From the NCBI RefSeq assembly GCF_029227915.1, contig NC_079885.1:20781001-20845000 (forward strand): 64,000 nucleotides of DNA, written 5' to 3'. Positions 11,735-24,264 of this stretch are shown here, piece after piece. Position 1 is the stretch's first letter, and each line of letters starts with the position of its first letter. Source of the stretch: Hydractinia symbiolongicarpus (Eukaryota > Cnidaria > Hydrozoa > Anthoathecata > Hydractiniidae). Made by a program: the position numbers and the translations under genes. Under the pieces are notes generated by a model. The model did not search any database, was not told the DNA's origin, and saw only the letters and a program-made list of their open reading frames with translations.

Positions 11735-14700
11735 ATTTTGTCCTTAGAGTAAAGAAAAGTTAATTTGAAATAGGGGTTTAGTGAATTGAATCTTCAATTA
11801 ATTTAAATAGACATTCTTCTGTGTCAGTGCTTGTACACAGCTGTGGTAAGAGGAAGTATTTTAGTACTTTTATGATGGGCCGTGAATAAAGGAGTGCTCA
11901 TTGCCGTGCCTTCGATGTGTTGGTAATAATCATCTTTGAAAATAAAACAATTATGTTTTATACAGAGAGAAATGGTTGGATTCAGTGAAAATATATACAG
12001 CCAGTCTCACAGTAACAAGAATAGCTACTGTATATTTTTTGATTGTCATAAGGTACCCAAGGATTCATTTTAGAATCCTTGCGGGAACTTACTAAGTAAA
12101 AAAAAACATCGAGGGTATGTGAACGTTGCCTCGCCTATCAAGAAGAACTGCATCGATTAAACATGCCTTTTCTCAGTGATATGCTGTTTATCAACAGAGG
12201 ACCTGTGGCCAAAAAATTCTGCACATAACTTTGACAGAGAACATGATGGCAGACATACTGCGATTGTATCGCAAACAAACTTGCAGGGTAGAGTTTGTCT
12301 TTTTTTAAAGCCGAGTCAACGAAATTAAAAGCGCTGTTTTGTATAATTAATTAAGCTAGTTCGAGATAATTCGGGCGAGTTAATTCGGGCGAGTTAATTC
12401 GGGCGAGTTGAAGAGTTATCAGTGTGGAGCGCAAATTTTATTCAAAAATAATTTAAATTATTTTTATGTTGCCTAAAGGGTCTATCTTGTTTCTAAGGAC
12501 AAACTTTTTGACAGAAAGAACATTTTTCTTGGAAAATTTAGCAAAATTTCACATGTCGCTAAAATCTGCGTAAAACAGTAAAAACTAACGCAAACTTCGC
12601 TATCTTTTTAATTTTTGTATCAGAGATAAATTACATTTTCAAACATCCATATTTCTTACCAAAATGTAAACGCCAGCCTTGTTTTAATGCTGGGAAATCT
12701 AAAAAAATTATGTTATATTTTGATAGCTTATTTATGATAGTTATCAAGTAACATATACTTTTATGAACTTGTTTCAATAGTTGGTGAATAAATAAGAGAT
12801 GATTTTTCTTAAATTAACCATGGCACTTATTAGGCTATTGCCCTTTATGTTAGCAAGTAATGACTTAACGACAGATTCTCATATGTGATCTGTAAATCCT
12901 GACATGTTTTCTGTTGCAGAGTTGTTAGCTGATACTATGGGTCTGAGGGGGAAAATACGTTTATGTAGGTTAGGTAATACATAAAAAATGGTGGCATACA
13001 TGGAAAAGTAGTGGGTTCTAAAAATTAGCAACTCCCCGTGTTATTATATGTCTACAAAAAAGGAAGCGAATAAATATTGATATATTCTTCGCAATCTGGA
13101 GAGTGGGATGAAAAGGTAGTTTTTTGTATTCTAAAGTTGACAGTTTATTTTAGAAATATAATCAGTTTCATTCATGATGACAAGACTGACACCATTGTCT
13201 GACTATTTAAATTAAATATAAGGTCAGGGTTTGTTTTTCAAATGTTGTAGGAGTGAACTTTCTTTGTATGACAAATTTTGGGTTGTAAATGCTTGTTGGT
13301 TGGGGGATAATTAGCAGTAATGTCACATTTTATTCCTTTGATATATCCCTGAAGATTATGATTTTGGATAGCAGTTGCGGTCTGTTTGAAAGTTTTTTTA
13401 ACCAGGAAAAAGCTTGAATAGCATGAGCGAAAATGATATCCATGCATGATCCAAGCCTCTGTTCAATTTATTAAGGGAATTGAAATGGTCGATTAAAGAG
13501 GTGGACGTGGTTGGTATAAATTTTATTCCTTTGATAACGTTGTTTTCGATTCGAAATTTAATAATTTGTGAGAGGATAAATTTATGGTCAATCAATTTTT
13601 TCTCTTTTTGTTCGCATTTTCGCTTAGCCACGTCACATGGATAAGTACTTCCCACGTTCAGTATTTTGTGTAATGTGTTTTTTATACTTAACGTTTTTAT
13701 TGACTAATATCGATCACGTGATTGGACACTATTTTTCTGTAGCGACCAGCTAACATGTAAAGAAATAAAAATTACAAACAAGCTTTCGTGAAATTTGAAC
13801 GCTGGATTTTGACTTTCTGTACGTGCAAAAGAAATTAGAGCTAAAAATCCACGAATTAGCAAATGCGATAGATTTCTATCGAATTTGTTGTGACGGGAAA
13901 TAGATTTTTTAACGATTTAACGATCAGATTTTAATATTTACCAAACATGTGTAAAAATAAAACAGAATTATAAAAAAAATGTACTCACTTTGTTATTTTC
14001 TATTATACCGCGTATTTTTTCACTTTGATTATAAATTTCCCATATGTTAACACACTCAGAAACCTAAAAACACATTTTAAATTGAAAGAATAGAATGGTG
14101 TAAAAATAAAGACAAATTAATATATACACTTTGTTTAAGAACGTGCAAAATGCTTTTGGAACTTGTTCCGTGTAATATCGCTCCTGTTCTGGAAAGTGTT
14201 AGGAATCAGAGCAAGGTGTATGTTCACTTTTTACACCAGGACAAAGTTGGGCTGTAAACCTTGTGGGGTTTTAAATATTTAAAGATTAAAAAACATATAG
14301 TTAAACAAGTGTGCCATCTGCTTAAGATGTTAGTAATTCTTCTAAAAAAACTTGCGGTAGTACTTTTACAGCTTATTCTGTTAAATCATGGATATACGAA
14401 AAGAGATCTATATCTGTGGTTAAATTTTGCATTGACAAATTCAATATAACATATTTGAGTACATCAGGTTACAATAAAACTAAGCGAGTCCAAATTACAA
14501 GAATATCACGTCCAGTCTATAGCTACAACACAAAAACATCAATTTCCATATTGAGAAAAGACTAAGAAATGACAGTACGCTTACGTTGTGTTCCAGCCTT
14601 TTTTAATATTCTCCTAACTTAAATGTGTGGGTGATTGAGTCTAACTGTATCAGCGAGGCAAAAAAATAACAAGAGAGAATAGAATATAGTTTTTACTTGT

Positions 14701-15340
14701 CGTAATCCCGTGGAAAATCTGTATCACATTCCCTATTTCGACCAAGAATATTTCGTGCATTCTCAACACGAAATCAGCCAAGTGACAGGCAAGATGGACA
14801 TTAAACATATTTTTTAAAAATTGCTTAACATTTGTTTCTCAAACTTTTCTGTCTATAAAGAGTGGGTGCATCATAATAATCGAGACATTCTCGATTATTA
14901 TGTACACAACCTTGCTATTTTTATTTTTAAATTTTCATTCGACCAAAAAAGGGTACTGTTTTCTTATTAACCGCTTTCTTATCACTTTAACAGAAAATCA
15001 CGGAGACAAAAACTTTATACGGTATTGTAAAGAACTGACTGGTAAAATAAATATATACTAATTCTCACACAGTAAAAAAAATTCTTACAGGTGTTCATAC
15101 GCCATCTTGTCACTCAGCTTCAATTTATGAGCTTCTGTCGCAGTAAATTTGAGAATTTACAACGAATTTCTCGCAAACACTTTATCACTTTATCAATATC
15201 TCGAAATTTTGTCAATTGCAAGATCTAAGCCTTAATGCAATTTACAGTTATACCAATGCGATGCATTTACGGTTAAAACGGAACTTGTAACGAGGGAAAC
15301 CTTATATAAACACATTTCAATTTTCTTGCTTAAAACAAAA
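11735..15340. other. Intergenic, minor repeats only
   Basis: No gene recognised. It contains three tandem copies of a 14-bp unit TAATTCGGGCGAGT at 12367-12408 and a perfect 14-bp hairpin (CATAATAATCGAGA, 3-base loop) at 14872-14902. Open frames at 13238-13655 and 14261-14449 carry no recognisable motif. Confidence 0.6.
12367..12408. repeat. 14-bp tandem repeat x3
   Basis: The unit TAATTCGGGCGAGT is repeated three times without a mismatch. Confidence 0.9.
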
Positions 15341-15356
15341 CGAAGAAGGAATGGTT

Positions 15357-15640
15357 GTTTTTTTTTTTTTTTTTTTTTTTTTATGTTCTTTGTTTTTGCT
15401 GTTTTTGTTTTTGTTGTTTTGTTGTTTTGTTGTTTTGTTGTTTTGTTGTTTTGTTGTTTTGTTGTTTTGTTGTTTTTATTGTTTTTGTTTTTGTTGTTTT
15501 GTTGTTTTGTTGTTTTTATTGTTATTGTCACTGTTGTTGTTTGTTTTTTTTGTAGCTAGTTTTTGTTGTTACTGTCATTGTCACTGTTGTTGTTGTTGTT
15601 GTTGCGTCTACTGTTGTTATTGTTGTTGTTGTTGTTTTGG
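15357..15640. repeat. Poly-T and TTG/TTTTG microsatellite
   Basis: A run of about two dozen T is followed by TTGTTTTG-type and then TTGTTG-type repeats. The long Phe/Cys/Val-rich frames on the plus strand and Lys/Asn/Thr-rich frames on the minus strand come from this low-complexity DNA and are not genes. Confidence 0.95.
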
Positions 15641-16550
15641 CAATGCATACAATAGCCACAACAGAATTATAAACTTTATCAGTGATACATCATAAATCCT
15701 GATTCATGGTTTATGATAAATATGTTTTGCCGACAAAAAAACAACAACATAAAGCTTGGTGTTTTATATCAACATAAAGCTACAGCATATTAAGATACTA
15801 AATAGTCGTCGACACACATTAAAAACGTGAATTATTAAAAAAAAAGGGTGCATCTTGCTATCTTCAACGTGCGAAATTTCGAACGTCTAACTTGTTACAT
15901 TTCTCTCTAATCGCAGATGTCAGCATTATTTTGAAAGAAAAGGTGAGGTTAGGAAAGTATCAAAAATATTCAGTATTATATCGCAACGTGATATCAAAAG
16001 AATTAAAAAAAATAAAAATTAAAGCATATAATCAAACAATCGTGTTTTCGGGTCTGTATTTTATGCGCGGCTTTTTTTGATTTGTTCATTCAAACCGACG
16101 TTTTTCGTTTTCACTAAGCAAAGGAGAAACAATTACTCGAAAATAAGCGCAGAGGTGATTAGGTGTAGCATCTTAAGGGGAAATCCTGTGAAAAAAAAAT
16201 TTTGTACAATATTTTTATTTTTAACTTTCCCCCCTCCCCCCTCCCTTTTTATTAGAAAATTAAAAGTTGATTACAAAAATTGTCATTCCCGCCCTAGTGC
16301 TTTGACAGAGGCGGAGCTGAACAAACAAATTTGATTGACAGCTCAAGAACAATAAGTATTTGAAAAATCTGAATTTTGAATAGAGAGAAATATTTAATTT
16401 TTATTAAAATTAAACAATGTATCCTTTTGTTTGCATTGTCTAGTTTAGAAATATTTTAAGTATCAATTTAATGCACTAAGGGGTGCCAACAGTTCCTGAT
16501 GAGTTTAATTGTTGTTAAAGAGAAAAGAATGATATTGTCTTCGTGCTCTG

Positions 16551-16560
16551 CTATATAAAT
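16551..16560 (+). promoter_or_regulatory. TATA box of the FoxQ2 gene
   Basis: CTATATAAAT lies about 70 bases before the ATG at 16624. Initiation roughly 30 bases downstream would give a short 5' leader of some 40 bases. This placement argues against any coding start upstream of 16624. Confidence 0.65.
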
Positions 16561-16623
16561 AGACGGAGAAGTAAATTTATTTTTCACTTGTTTGTAAACC
16601 ACTCTTCGTTAAGTACACAAGCT

Positions 16624-17634
16624 ATGACGTCAATGAAAGCTGAAGACATCGCGATGCGTTTGTGGAAGTTAAAAAAAGAAAGAGAAGAAGAAGACACGAA
16701 ATCAAGGAGAAAGCAGAGCGACTTGTCAAGTACTGGCTCAGATATGGATGATTTCGAGGTATTATCTTACGAGGAGAATGGAGATGATATTGAAGAGGAA
16801 GAAGAAGAGGACAAAAAGTTGGATTCGAATAAAGATGTTGTAATGACGGAAACAAAACCGACACAATCGTACATCGCGCTTATCGCAACAGCGATTTTAA
16901 AATCGTCTGAGAAAAGACTAGTGCTGTCAGATATTTACAAGTACATTATGGACAAATATCCGTTTTTTCAAAGTCAAGATAAAAGTTGGAGAAACAGCAT
17001 CCGACATAATTTATCATTAAACGAATGTTTCATAAAAGTTGGAAGAAGCGAGCAAGGGAAGGGACACTACTGGGCGATACACCCGGCAAATTACGACGAC
17101 TTTTCACAGGGTGATTTTCGACGCCGTCGAGCAAGAAGGCGAGTGCGACGGAGCTTTTTCGATTGCCTTCCTTACGGTTCGTACTCAATGCGACAACAGC
17201 CGATTTCCCGGCAGTTATATTACCCCGATCATTACACGATGGTTCCTTACGAAAATCAACGGCAACATTATTACAAACGGTTTATGCCTGCAGAATTCCG
17301 ACCGAGAATTACCGAAATAGCCGCGAAAAAGTTCGAACGAATACCCGAGTTAACAAAATTCAACGAAAAGCCGTTCTATTCCGTCACGTCGGCTCTGCGT
17401 CCAAACGAGAATCAAAACAAAGGTAAAAAATCAACTTTATTCACAATCGATAACATTCTCAATAACAACAAACAAGACGAAAGTCGTAATGAAAAAGTGG
17501 ATAAACTTTCAAGTCCAGCTTTTGCATGTAATTGCCACTCTTGCGGCGTGAGAGACTCGAGAATGTTCCCGACGTATCACGGCGCGTGGTCAAAATACAC
17601 GTCGTCGGGATTTTCACGTCAGTTTATATGTTGA
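16624..17634 (+). CDS. foxQ2: Forkhead transcription factor FoxQ2, intronless
   Basis: A 336-residue protein. The first in-frame ATG is 16624, and the frame upstream contains only a GTG and overlaps the TATA box. The N-terminus has a charged helix (residues 1-25) and a Glu/Asp-rich stretch. A complete winged-helix domain spans about residues 78-176: [28 protein letters not shown], then the recognition helix [19 protein letters not shown], then [20 protein letters not shown] and the basic tail [11 protein letters not shown]. The [12 protein letters not shown]...[12 protein letters not shown] signature is typical of FoxQ2. A C-terminal FTIDNIL matches the EH1 Groucho-binding type that cnidarian FoxQ2 proteins are known to carry there, which implies repressor function. 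In cnidarians and bilaterian larvae FoxQ2 marks the aboral/apical territory. An AATAAA directly after the stop (17641) may be a polyadenylation signal. The assignment to FoxQ2 is firm; the subgroup within FoxQ2 is not. Confidence 0.93.
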   Translation: MTSMKAEDIAMRLWKLKKEREEEDTKSRRKQSDLSSTGSDMDDFEVLSYEENGDDIEEEEEEDKKLDSNKDVVMTETKPTQSYIALIATAILKSSEKRLVLSDIYKYIMDKYPFFQSQDKSWRNSIRHNLSLNECFIKVGRSEQGKGHYWAIHPANYDDFSQGDFRRRRARRRVRRSFFDCLPYGSYSMRQQPISRQLYYPDHYTMVPYENQRQHYYKRFMPAEFRPRITEIAAKKFERIPELTKFNEKPFYSVTSALRPNENQNKGKKSTLFTIDNILNNNKQDESRNEKVDKLSSPAFACNCHSCGVRDSRMFPTYHGAWSKYTSSGFSRQFIC

Positions 17635-17646
17635 CGGTGAAATAAA

Positions 17647-20600
17647 CGTTTCGACAAAACAGAAAGATAGGACTTAATATTTTACTAACACCAACAATTT
17701 CTTGTTCAACAGATTGTAAATGTTTTTATTAATATATAATATAAATATATATATATAATAGATATGATAAATACTTGTATATAACCGGGATAATTTATGA
17801 AAACTTATATCAAATTAAAAAATGTTCTGTTCTTTATAAGCCTTCGTCTCCGACCTAATTTCAACCTCGACTGTTGTTACCTCTTTTGGAAGGAATCAAA
17901 GACAGAAGTAAATATGAAAAAAAGTCTGGATGCAACTTGCAAAGATAATTGAACACAATTTTTCTTGAAACTCGTTCTTTTTGTTTTAGGTCTTTGACCT
18001 TTATTTTTTTGAAACTGATAATTGAAATACTGTTAAAACATGGTTTGAAAAAATTAGAAACGGCTTACATCTGATGAAAGAGAGCCAAGGTATAACATGT
18101 TTTCAAAATTGATTACACTAAACCTCTACGGCTTGAATTTCTTTGAGAAAAATGTTGTAAAAATTCAAATATTACATCAAAGAAATTTGGCGCCTACTAA
18201 TCGTGCCCTTGGACAATATTTTTAGAACGTTATTGATTTATGAAATTGAGTTTTAATGATTACCGTAAAAAGAATTCTTAAATATGTGTTTCACTGCCAT
18301 GCTGAGGAGGTTTCCGTGATCTTTTTAAAAATCAAAAAACATCGGTATAAGCTCGCTTAAACTGTTGGCAAAAAAAACAGTCGATTTACGCTGTCAAACA
18401 TGTGAGGCTAATTGGTGAAAACGAGGCTCACACATATATTCAACGAGGAGGTTTGATTTCAGAAAGTGCTAATATCCACTAAGTTATAATACCAACTTGA
18501 GAATTCAGTTTTGTGAAGAAATTTACACGAAGACTTAAGGGAGACCTGTGTACGAGGTGTGCTTTTATGTCAATCAAAACATGTTGTTCACAGCATAAAT
18601 ATATTTTTCACTTTGTGTCAAATACAAGAAATATACTTACTCGTTCGTTTGACGAAGTGTAAATGATATTGTTTTTGTGACTGTGAGAGGACATTTGTAT
18701 GGTCCTTAAAAAATAAAATCTTCTAAAGATGCTGCAATCCTGGACATAATATTATTGGAAAAGGCCGATTTTTGGCTATTTCTCGAACTGGCCAAATGGA
18801 ATCGCCCCGTCAAAACTATGCAGCCGGCAGGCTGCAAAAGCTTCGCCAGGTAAATAGCATCAAAAATGCGCTACTGGTAGTTTCTGCCATGTCCGCATTT
18901 CAGAACAATCCACACGACGGCCCACTAAGGTGCTAAAATTCGGGGAAACGGGGTGTGCTGATGTCAGCAAAAATTAGTATGGGTTAGTATGGGTTGAAAC
19001 TAACCAAATAACCTAAGATTCGTGCGATCATTGACAAGTGAACTTTGACAAGTTCTTAATGCCTTTGTCTTTTGTAGAAACAGTGTTTATAACTGCTTGT
19101 GGGACGAACTATGAATTTCGTCCCTCCTTTCCAATAAATTAAGTCCGGGATTGTAACGATCGGTTGTTTATTTTTAATTTTCTATACAATGTGACTTTAA
19201 ACACGTATTTTTGTACCCTTAGTACCTAGGATCCTTTCGCTAATTTGAAATATTGAAAAGTCTATTTTATACTCTCTGCTTTATATCTCTTCCCTTTATG
19301 TATGTATTAGTACTTTTGTATTAGTAGTTAGTTACTTTCCGTTTCCATTACTTTAAAGTAAAATTCATACAAAATTGGCTTCATTAGTTAAATTTGGCTA
19401 TTACACTTAGGGTCCGTAAAACTTGGCATGTTATAAGAGACATCATCCCCAAGGAGAAAAAGAGCCCTGGGAACGAAGTTGTGTGTCAGTAACTACATTA
19501 CAATTTTACTGAAGATTCATTATTTTGTAAGAACCTGCTCTCAAAATGTTTTTGTTTGTATAATGGCTCCAAAACTTGCCGTGAATTCAAACTCGTCCCC
19601 AGAGCTTTCCTATGCCCATGTTAGTCTGACGGGACGGCTGGGTTGGCGTGTTTTTTGTTTATGATTTTTTTCTTTGTTTCAGTTGCCCTTCATGTATCTA
19701 CGCATAAATGTTGAAAAGGTGTATACTCTTATGTTGTTCATAATTATCACCTTTTTACAATCAGACACTTGTTGAAATCGACATTGCAGCTACCCCACCT
19801 CGCCTGGAATATTTGAATTCCCTCAAAGTGATAGGTGATAAATGCGTTTATTGGTCTCTCCTTTCGTTTCAAAACCAAATTATTAGAGAGCTAAGCGTGG
19901 TTTTGAAGAATAGCTTCTACGGTGGAGAGAAATTTTCACATCGCGTAGCAATTAACATATTGGCAGGAACGTGTTGTATCAATTGTTTGCGCATGAAGGT
20001 GGAGCTCTGCGTAAGAGCTTATTAAGATTTATTCTGCTAATGACACTCGTTAATCAAGCTAATTAACAGGACGGAACAATAAAATATTTGCGTTAATGCT
20101 TTGTTTATGAACTAAAGACGAGAAAATATTTGGACCTTTGTTTCTGGAGAAGAAAGAGAAAAATCAACAATAACACCCAAAGGAATTACACATCTCTATC
20201 TTCGTGATGACACGTTTTTCTTGTTAGTATCTCATTACGTAATCTCAAGAGGTTAGAATTAGCTCGGAGAAAGTTTGTTGAAGGCTTCACTTTAAGAACC
20301 TTAGTGCTGAATTTTCACGTTCCTACAGGGAAAAGCGAATGAAATGGAGAAGTTCTGCAACCAATTTCACCTTTTTTTAGAATATTCTGAAAAAAACCGC
20401 AATGAAACAAAATTCATATCAATTGGCAATGTTTTGGAGATATGTTGAATTTAGGGCCGAAAAATTTTGCAGATTAATCCAAGTCTTCCTCTTTTTGCAT
20501 AGTATTAGAAAAATATATGATGCGTCAAGGCGAGGTCAAATTTAAAATACGTAGGCGTAATTAGAACTTTTTTAAATTATTGATAAAAATATAAAATTAA

Positions 20601-23590
20601 AGGCATATGTCTAGCAATCAAACTTAAATTAAATGTTAATCGATTATGCATACGTTGAAAATTGCTTGTCGTTAACTGACCGTGACAAAATTTATTCAAT
20701 AAATTTATATTGAAATATTATCCTAGATCAATCCTACGAAAAATCCCCAAATTTCAGGGATCCAGAATAGGGAAGACTGGCACATTGTGAAATGGAGTTG
20801 ACGGGAAATCTACGCTATTTGGTTTGGTGTCAAAACAGACGAACATAAAGTTTAAAATGCAAAAAATCAAATTGTAAAATTAGCCCTGGTGTTGGTGAAT
20901 AGATTACATCTAGAGTAGGGACCATGAGCGCAATATATCTTTTGGACTGATAATTTTGGCCTTACAGAATTTTTTAAAAATTTTTAAAGCAAATAGATTC
21001 CAAGAAAAGTGAGCTTTATCAATTTATGCTGATTTATTTTTCATTGCTTAAACATTGAGATACTGCTCACACTTTGTCTCTCATTTTGTCGGTCAAAAAT
21101 TACGACAAATACCTAAAGATTGACGTGAATTATAACCGACAAAGATTTAACCAATAGATTAATTGAATATCTATTTTGGCTTTCCATGATGTTATAGTGT
21201 GAGTAGCGGAATTTATGCTTTGGGAAAGCTCCATTCATAATAACAACGCGCACATTCTTTCAGTACAAAGACTTACATATTATTATTATATATATTATTA
21301 AATATATTTGTGTATAAGTATGTTAACGCCTGCGAATTGAAAATTTTCCCACCCTATCCTAAGTTCAACCTCTTTAAGTAGAGTAAAAAAATAAATACTT
21401 GTCACTTATTAGAAAAAGCATCCCCTCCTCTGTTCGACCAAAACAATTATAAAAAGACAGATATTCAGTCTGTGAGATATTACATACATCCGCTGCAGGC
21501 CTTTTTTCAACACGTGTATTATTGTGTTTATAGATCTACGTATGGATATTTGTTCACGTGAAACATCTCTGTTTGTTAAAAACAGTTTTTTTAGCAGTGT
21601 GAAAAACTTAGACAAACCCACATGATTTTAATATTGAATTCACATGATAATATTACATCTATGAAGTGGCAATGTAAATGGTATTTTTTGCTAACAATGT
21701 ACCATCTAATTTGTAAGAAGAGTCAAAAATTACTGTTTTCGTCTTTCGAGGTGTAGCCTTTCAATTAAAGGTGTTATGTCAATTAGATAGAAATATTTTT
21801 ACACCAGGTTTCTGTAAACTTCGCAACAAAACAACCACGATAGTACTTCTTGTACGGTGTAATATCTTCATCCGCTTGGTGGGAAAAAACGTACGGAGAA
21901 TTTATGAGGAGGATTTGGAATATATTAGGGAAGGTCTCTATCTCTATATAACAAAATTAATATCTATTCATAGAGTTCCACCACTCTTGAGAAAAAAATT
22001 TAATGTTACGTTGGTCCTGCACTTGTACAGGTATTAGCATCAGGAATCTACAAATACAACGATACTTGCCAAACTATAAAGCAGCTTTTTTATAACTTTA
22101 TCGTACGTTGATCATTGCATTGATAAAACTATTCCATGTGTTGACTGGTGAATGTTTTCTAGGTAGCTACACACTTTGCAGATGGCTTTATAAGCTTGTA
22201 CCCTCATTCTTCGAAACAAAAGCAAACAAGGGTGCGCAATGTTCACTCTCCTGGAATCTACAGAGATCCAAATTAAGTTAGTGTAGCTTCACCCTCGATA
22301 AGCAATGTTTAGTGTTAAGAAATAATTATTTGCAAACCTGAGGATGCACAAGCAGGCGTTATAAAAGGAGGTGCAATTTCTGTAATATCAATATGATTTT
22401 ATTTTAATTCATCCTGCAGGTAAATATCTGGCAAAAAAAACAAATTAAGTGCGCAGTATTTTATTTTGTTTTGTTTTGTTTTGTTTTTTGTTTTGTTTTG
22501 CTTTGTTATGTTTTGTAATTAGCTAAAATTTAAAAAAATAAAAAAAAATTCCACCTTTTTTGTACTATTTTTGCGCGTATTAAATTTCGCGCGATAGGAA
22601 TATAAATGTATGCAAAATATTTCTGCGCAAATTAAATGAAAATGGCTATATTTTCTCCTGCGAAAAAAGAAAATAAGTACACGAGAAAATAAGTACGAAT
22701 AAGGTGCAAACCTCACAAACATTTTCACAATTTCTTTCATTTAGTTTATTTTCTCCTAATATTAGTAACTCATAAATTGCTTTCTTTCAAACTTAATATC
22801 TTTGTACAATGTCCATTTATATGGGATGACATCCGGTCATGACATTTTAGGAAAGAACACCCATCCCACTTATATGGCGTCATGCACCAATTAAAAACTT
22901 ACTCTCAACCATGGTAGTTACAGGATTGACTAAATTGATAAAAAATAACTATCCAATGGGATAAACTTTGTTACATATGCAATTGCAACTGAGTTTTTTA
23001 AGAATTACAGGAACAGTTTCTTACTCCTAACGTTTCTTTACGAACAAAAGTAGCTTTGTTAGGGAAAAATTCTGAACGTTTAAAACCTTGCATTCATCAC
23101 AGTGCATGTGGGAAGCTTACTGGCCCGAATTAATAATAATTCCTGGTAGCGTTTTTTGGTAAAAAAAGCTTTTTGTGACAGTGAAAATATTTTTTGGGCT
23201 GGTAGATGTTATTTTATTAAATACCAATATAGTAAGTCGCCTCGAATTACGTTTGGGCTGATTCACTTGTTTTAAAACATTGTTGAGCAATTGCCTTTTA
23301 TGCGGCTGTATCGTTCTTTCATTCAAGTTAATTCAATGGGAGTCAGATTCTTTGTTTGTTGTTTTGCTTTTTTTATTTCTTTTTCAGTTCTTTGATGTTT
23401 GCTCCAAACGTTGCATTTTAGGTCTTTAGTTTTTTTCTTTTTATTCCCCATGATTGGTGTTTGACTCTATTTTAAAGGTATTTGTGTCTCCTTTTTATAT
23501 TTAAGGACAGGGAGGGCAAGATTACCACCTGTAGAATTTAGGGAATGACAAATGTTTCGACTATACAGTTTGGTACAGTGACTAACCAAA
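17647..23590. other. Intergenic, no gene recognised
   Basis: About 6 kb of AT-rich DNA with scattered A/T microsatellite (17730-17765) and a TTTTG microsatellite at 22459-22515. The longest frames (19813-20025, 21771-22037) have no domain motif or splice context. Regulatory DNA of FoxQ2 could be here, but nothing specific is visible. Confidence 0.55.
22459..22515. repeat. TTTTG microsatellite
   Basis: Imperfect tandem TTTTG units with a few substitutions. Confidence 0.9.
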
Positions 23591-23591
23591 G

Positions 23592-23938
23592 TAGAAGAAG
23601 TGACGCTCACTGCCAGGCAGTATGTTAGTGATGAACAAAGTAGTTTTTCTACAATATGACTTACACGCATTATACTCGCCCGTCATGATCAGGGGTCTGA
23701 TCGGGGTGAGGCATTCTCTGTTGAGAATGAAATACGGATTTGCTATGATAAATATTCACCCATGTATACACACCAGCCGGATAAACTATCTGAGTTCATC
23801 ACTAAGATATTGCCTCACCTAGTGTAGTGGGTTCGTCGGCGGCTCCCAGTTCTGGGGACCGCGGATCGAATCCTGCTCACTGCCAAGCAGTATGTTAGTG
23901 ATGAACGAAGTAGTTCTTCCACAATATAGAAGAAGTGA
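23592..23938 (+). mobile_element. SINE-like element with terminal direct repeats and 12-bp target duplication
   Basis: TAGAAGAAGTGA occurs at 23592-23603 and again at 23927-23938, a likely target-site duplication. The ~323 bp between begins and ends with the same ~52-bp segment (23605 on and 23874 on; both read CTCACTGCC, then AGCAGT or GGCAGT, then ATGTTAGTGATGAAC), differing at only a few positions. Just before the second copy is a tRNA-like head (TAGTGGGTTCG and B-box GGATCGAATCC, 23826-23870). The arrangement body-spacer-tRNA head-body looks like a partial dimer of a tRNA-derived SINE, or a miniature element with terminal direct repeats. Confidence 0.7.
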
Positions 23939-24020
23939 TTTGACATAAAAAAATAAATATTTTATGATATACGAACATTCATTTCAAATTATATTTTTTT
24001 AACTTGTTTTTATCAATAAA

Positions 24021-24262
24021 GGTGGATTTTCGCTCAAAAACAAATTGGAGCGGATCGGATAAATGTGAATTTTGGAATTTTATTTGTTCATAAAAATTTT
24101 TGATTTGATCTGTTCTGATCTAAACTGAAAGTTGAAATCATTTCAATTTTTCTTGTGGACAGAAGGGAAAAAAATTAAAAACAAAAGCATTATTAGTAAA
24201 TAGCCAATCAAGTATTTTTCTTGCTCCATTCTGGCCGTTTTGCTTTTGAATGGAAATCCACC
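24021..24262. mobile_element. MITE with GGTGGATTTCC-type inverted ends
   Basis: Left end GGTGGATTTTCGCTCAAAAA and right end, read on the other strand, GGTGGATTTCCATTCAAAAG form imperfect terminal inverted repeats about 240 bp apart. The interior has no coding capacity. The target duplication is unclear. Confidence 0.7.
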
Positions 24263-24264
24263 AA

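Noticed and set aside
15232-15695. Several overlapping frames of 60-114 codons on both strands
   Set aside because: They translate a poly-T and TTG microsatellite into Phe/Cys/Val or Asn/Lys/Thr runs; low-complexity DNA, not genes.
16543-16623. Longer FoxQ2 N-terminus beginning at 16543
   Set aside because: The codon there is GTG, and it precedes the TATA box; the first ATG is at 16624.
16622-17426. Overlapping frames of 80-93 codons in the FoxQ2 gene
   Set aside because: Shadow frames of a well-supported coding sequence, with no motif of their own.
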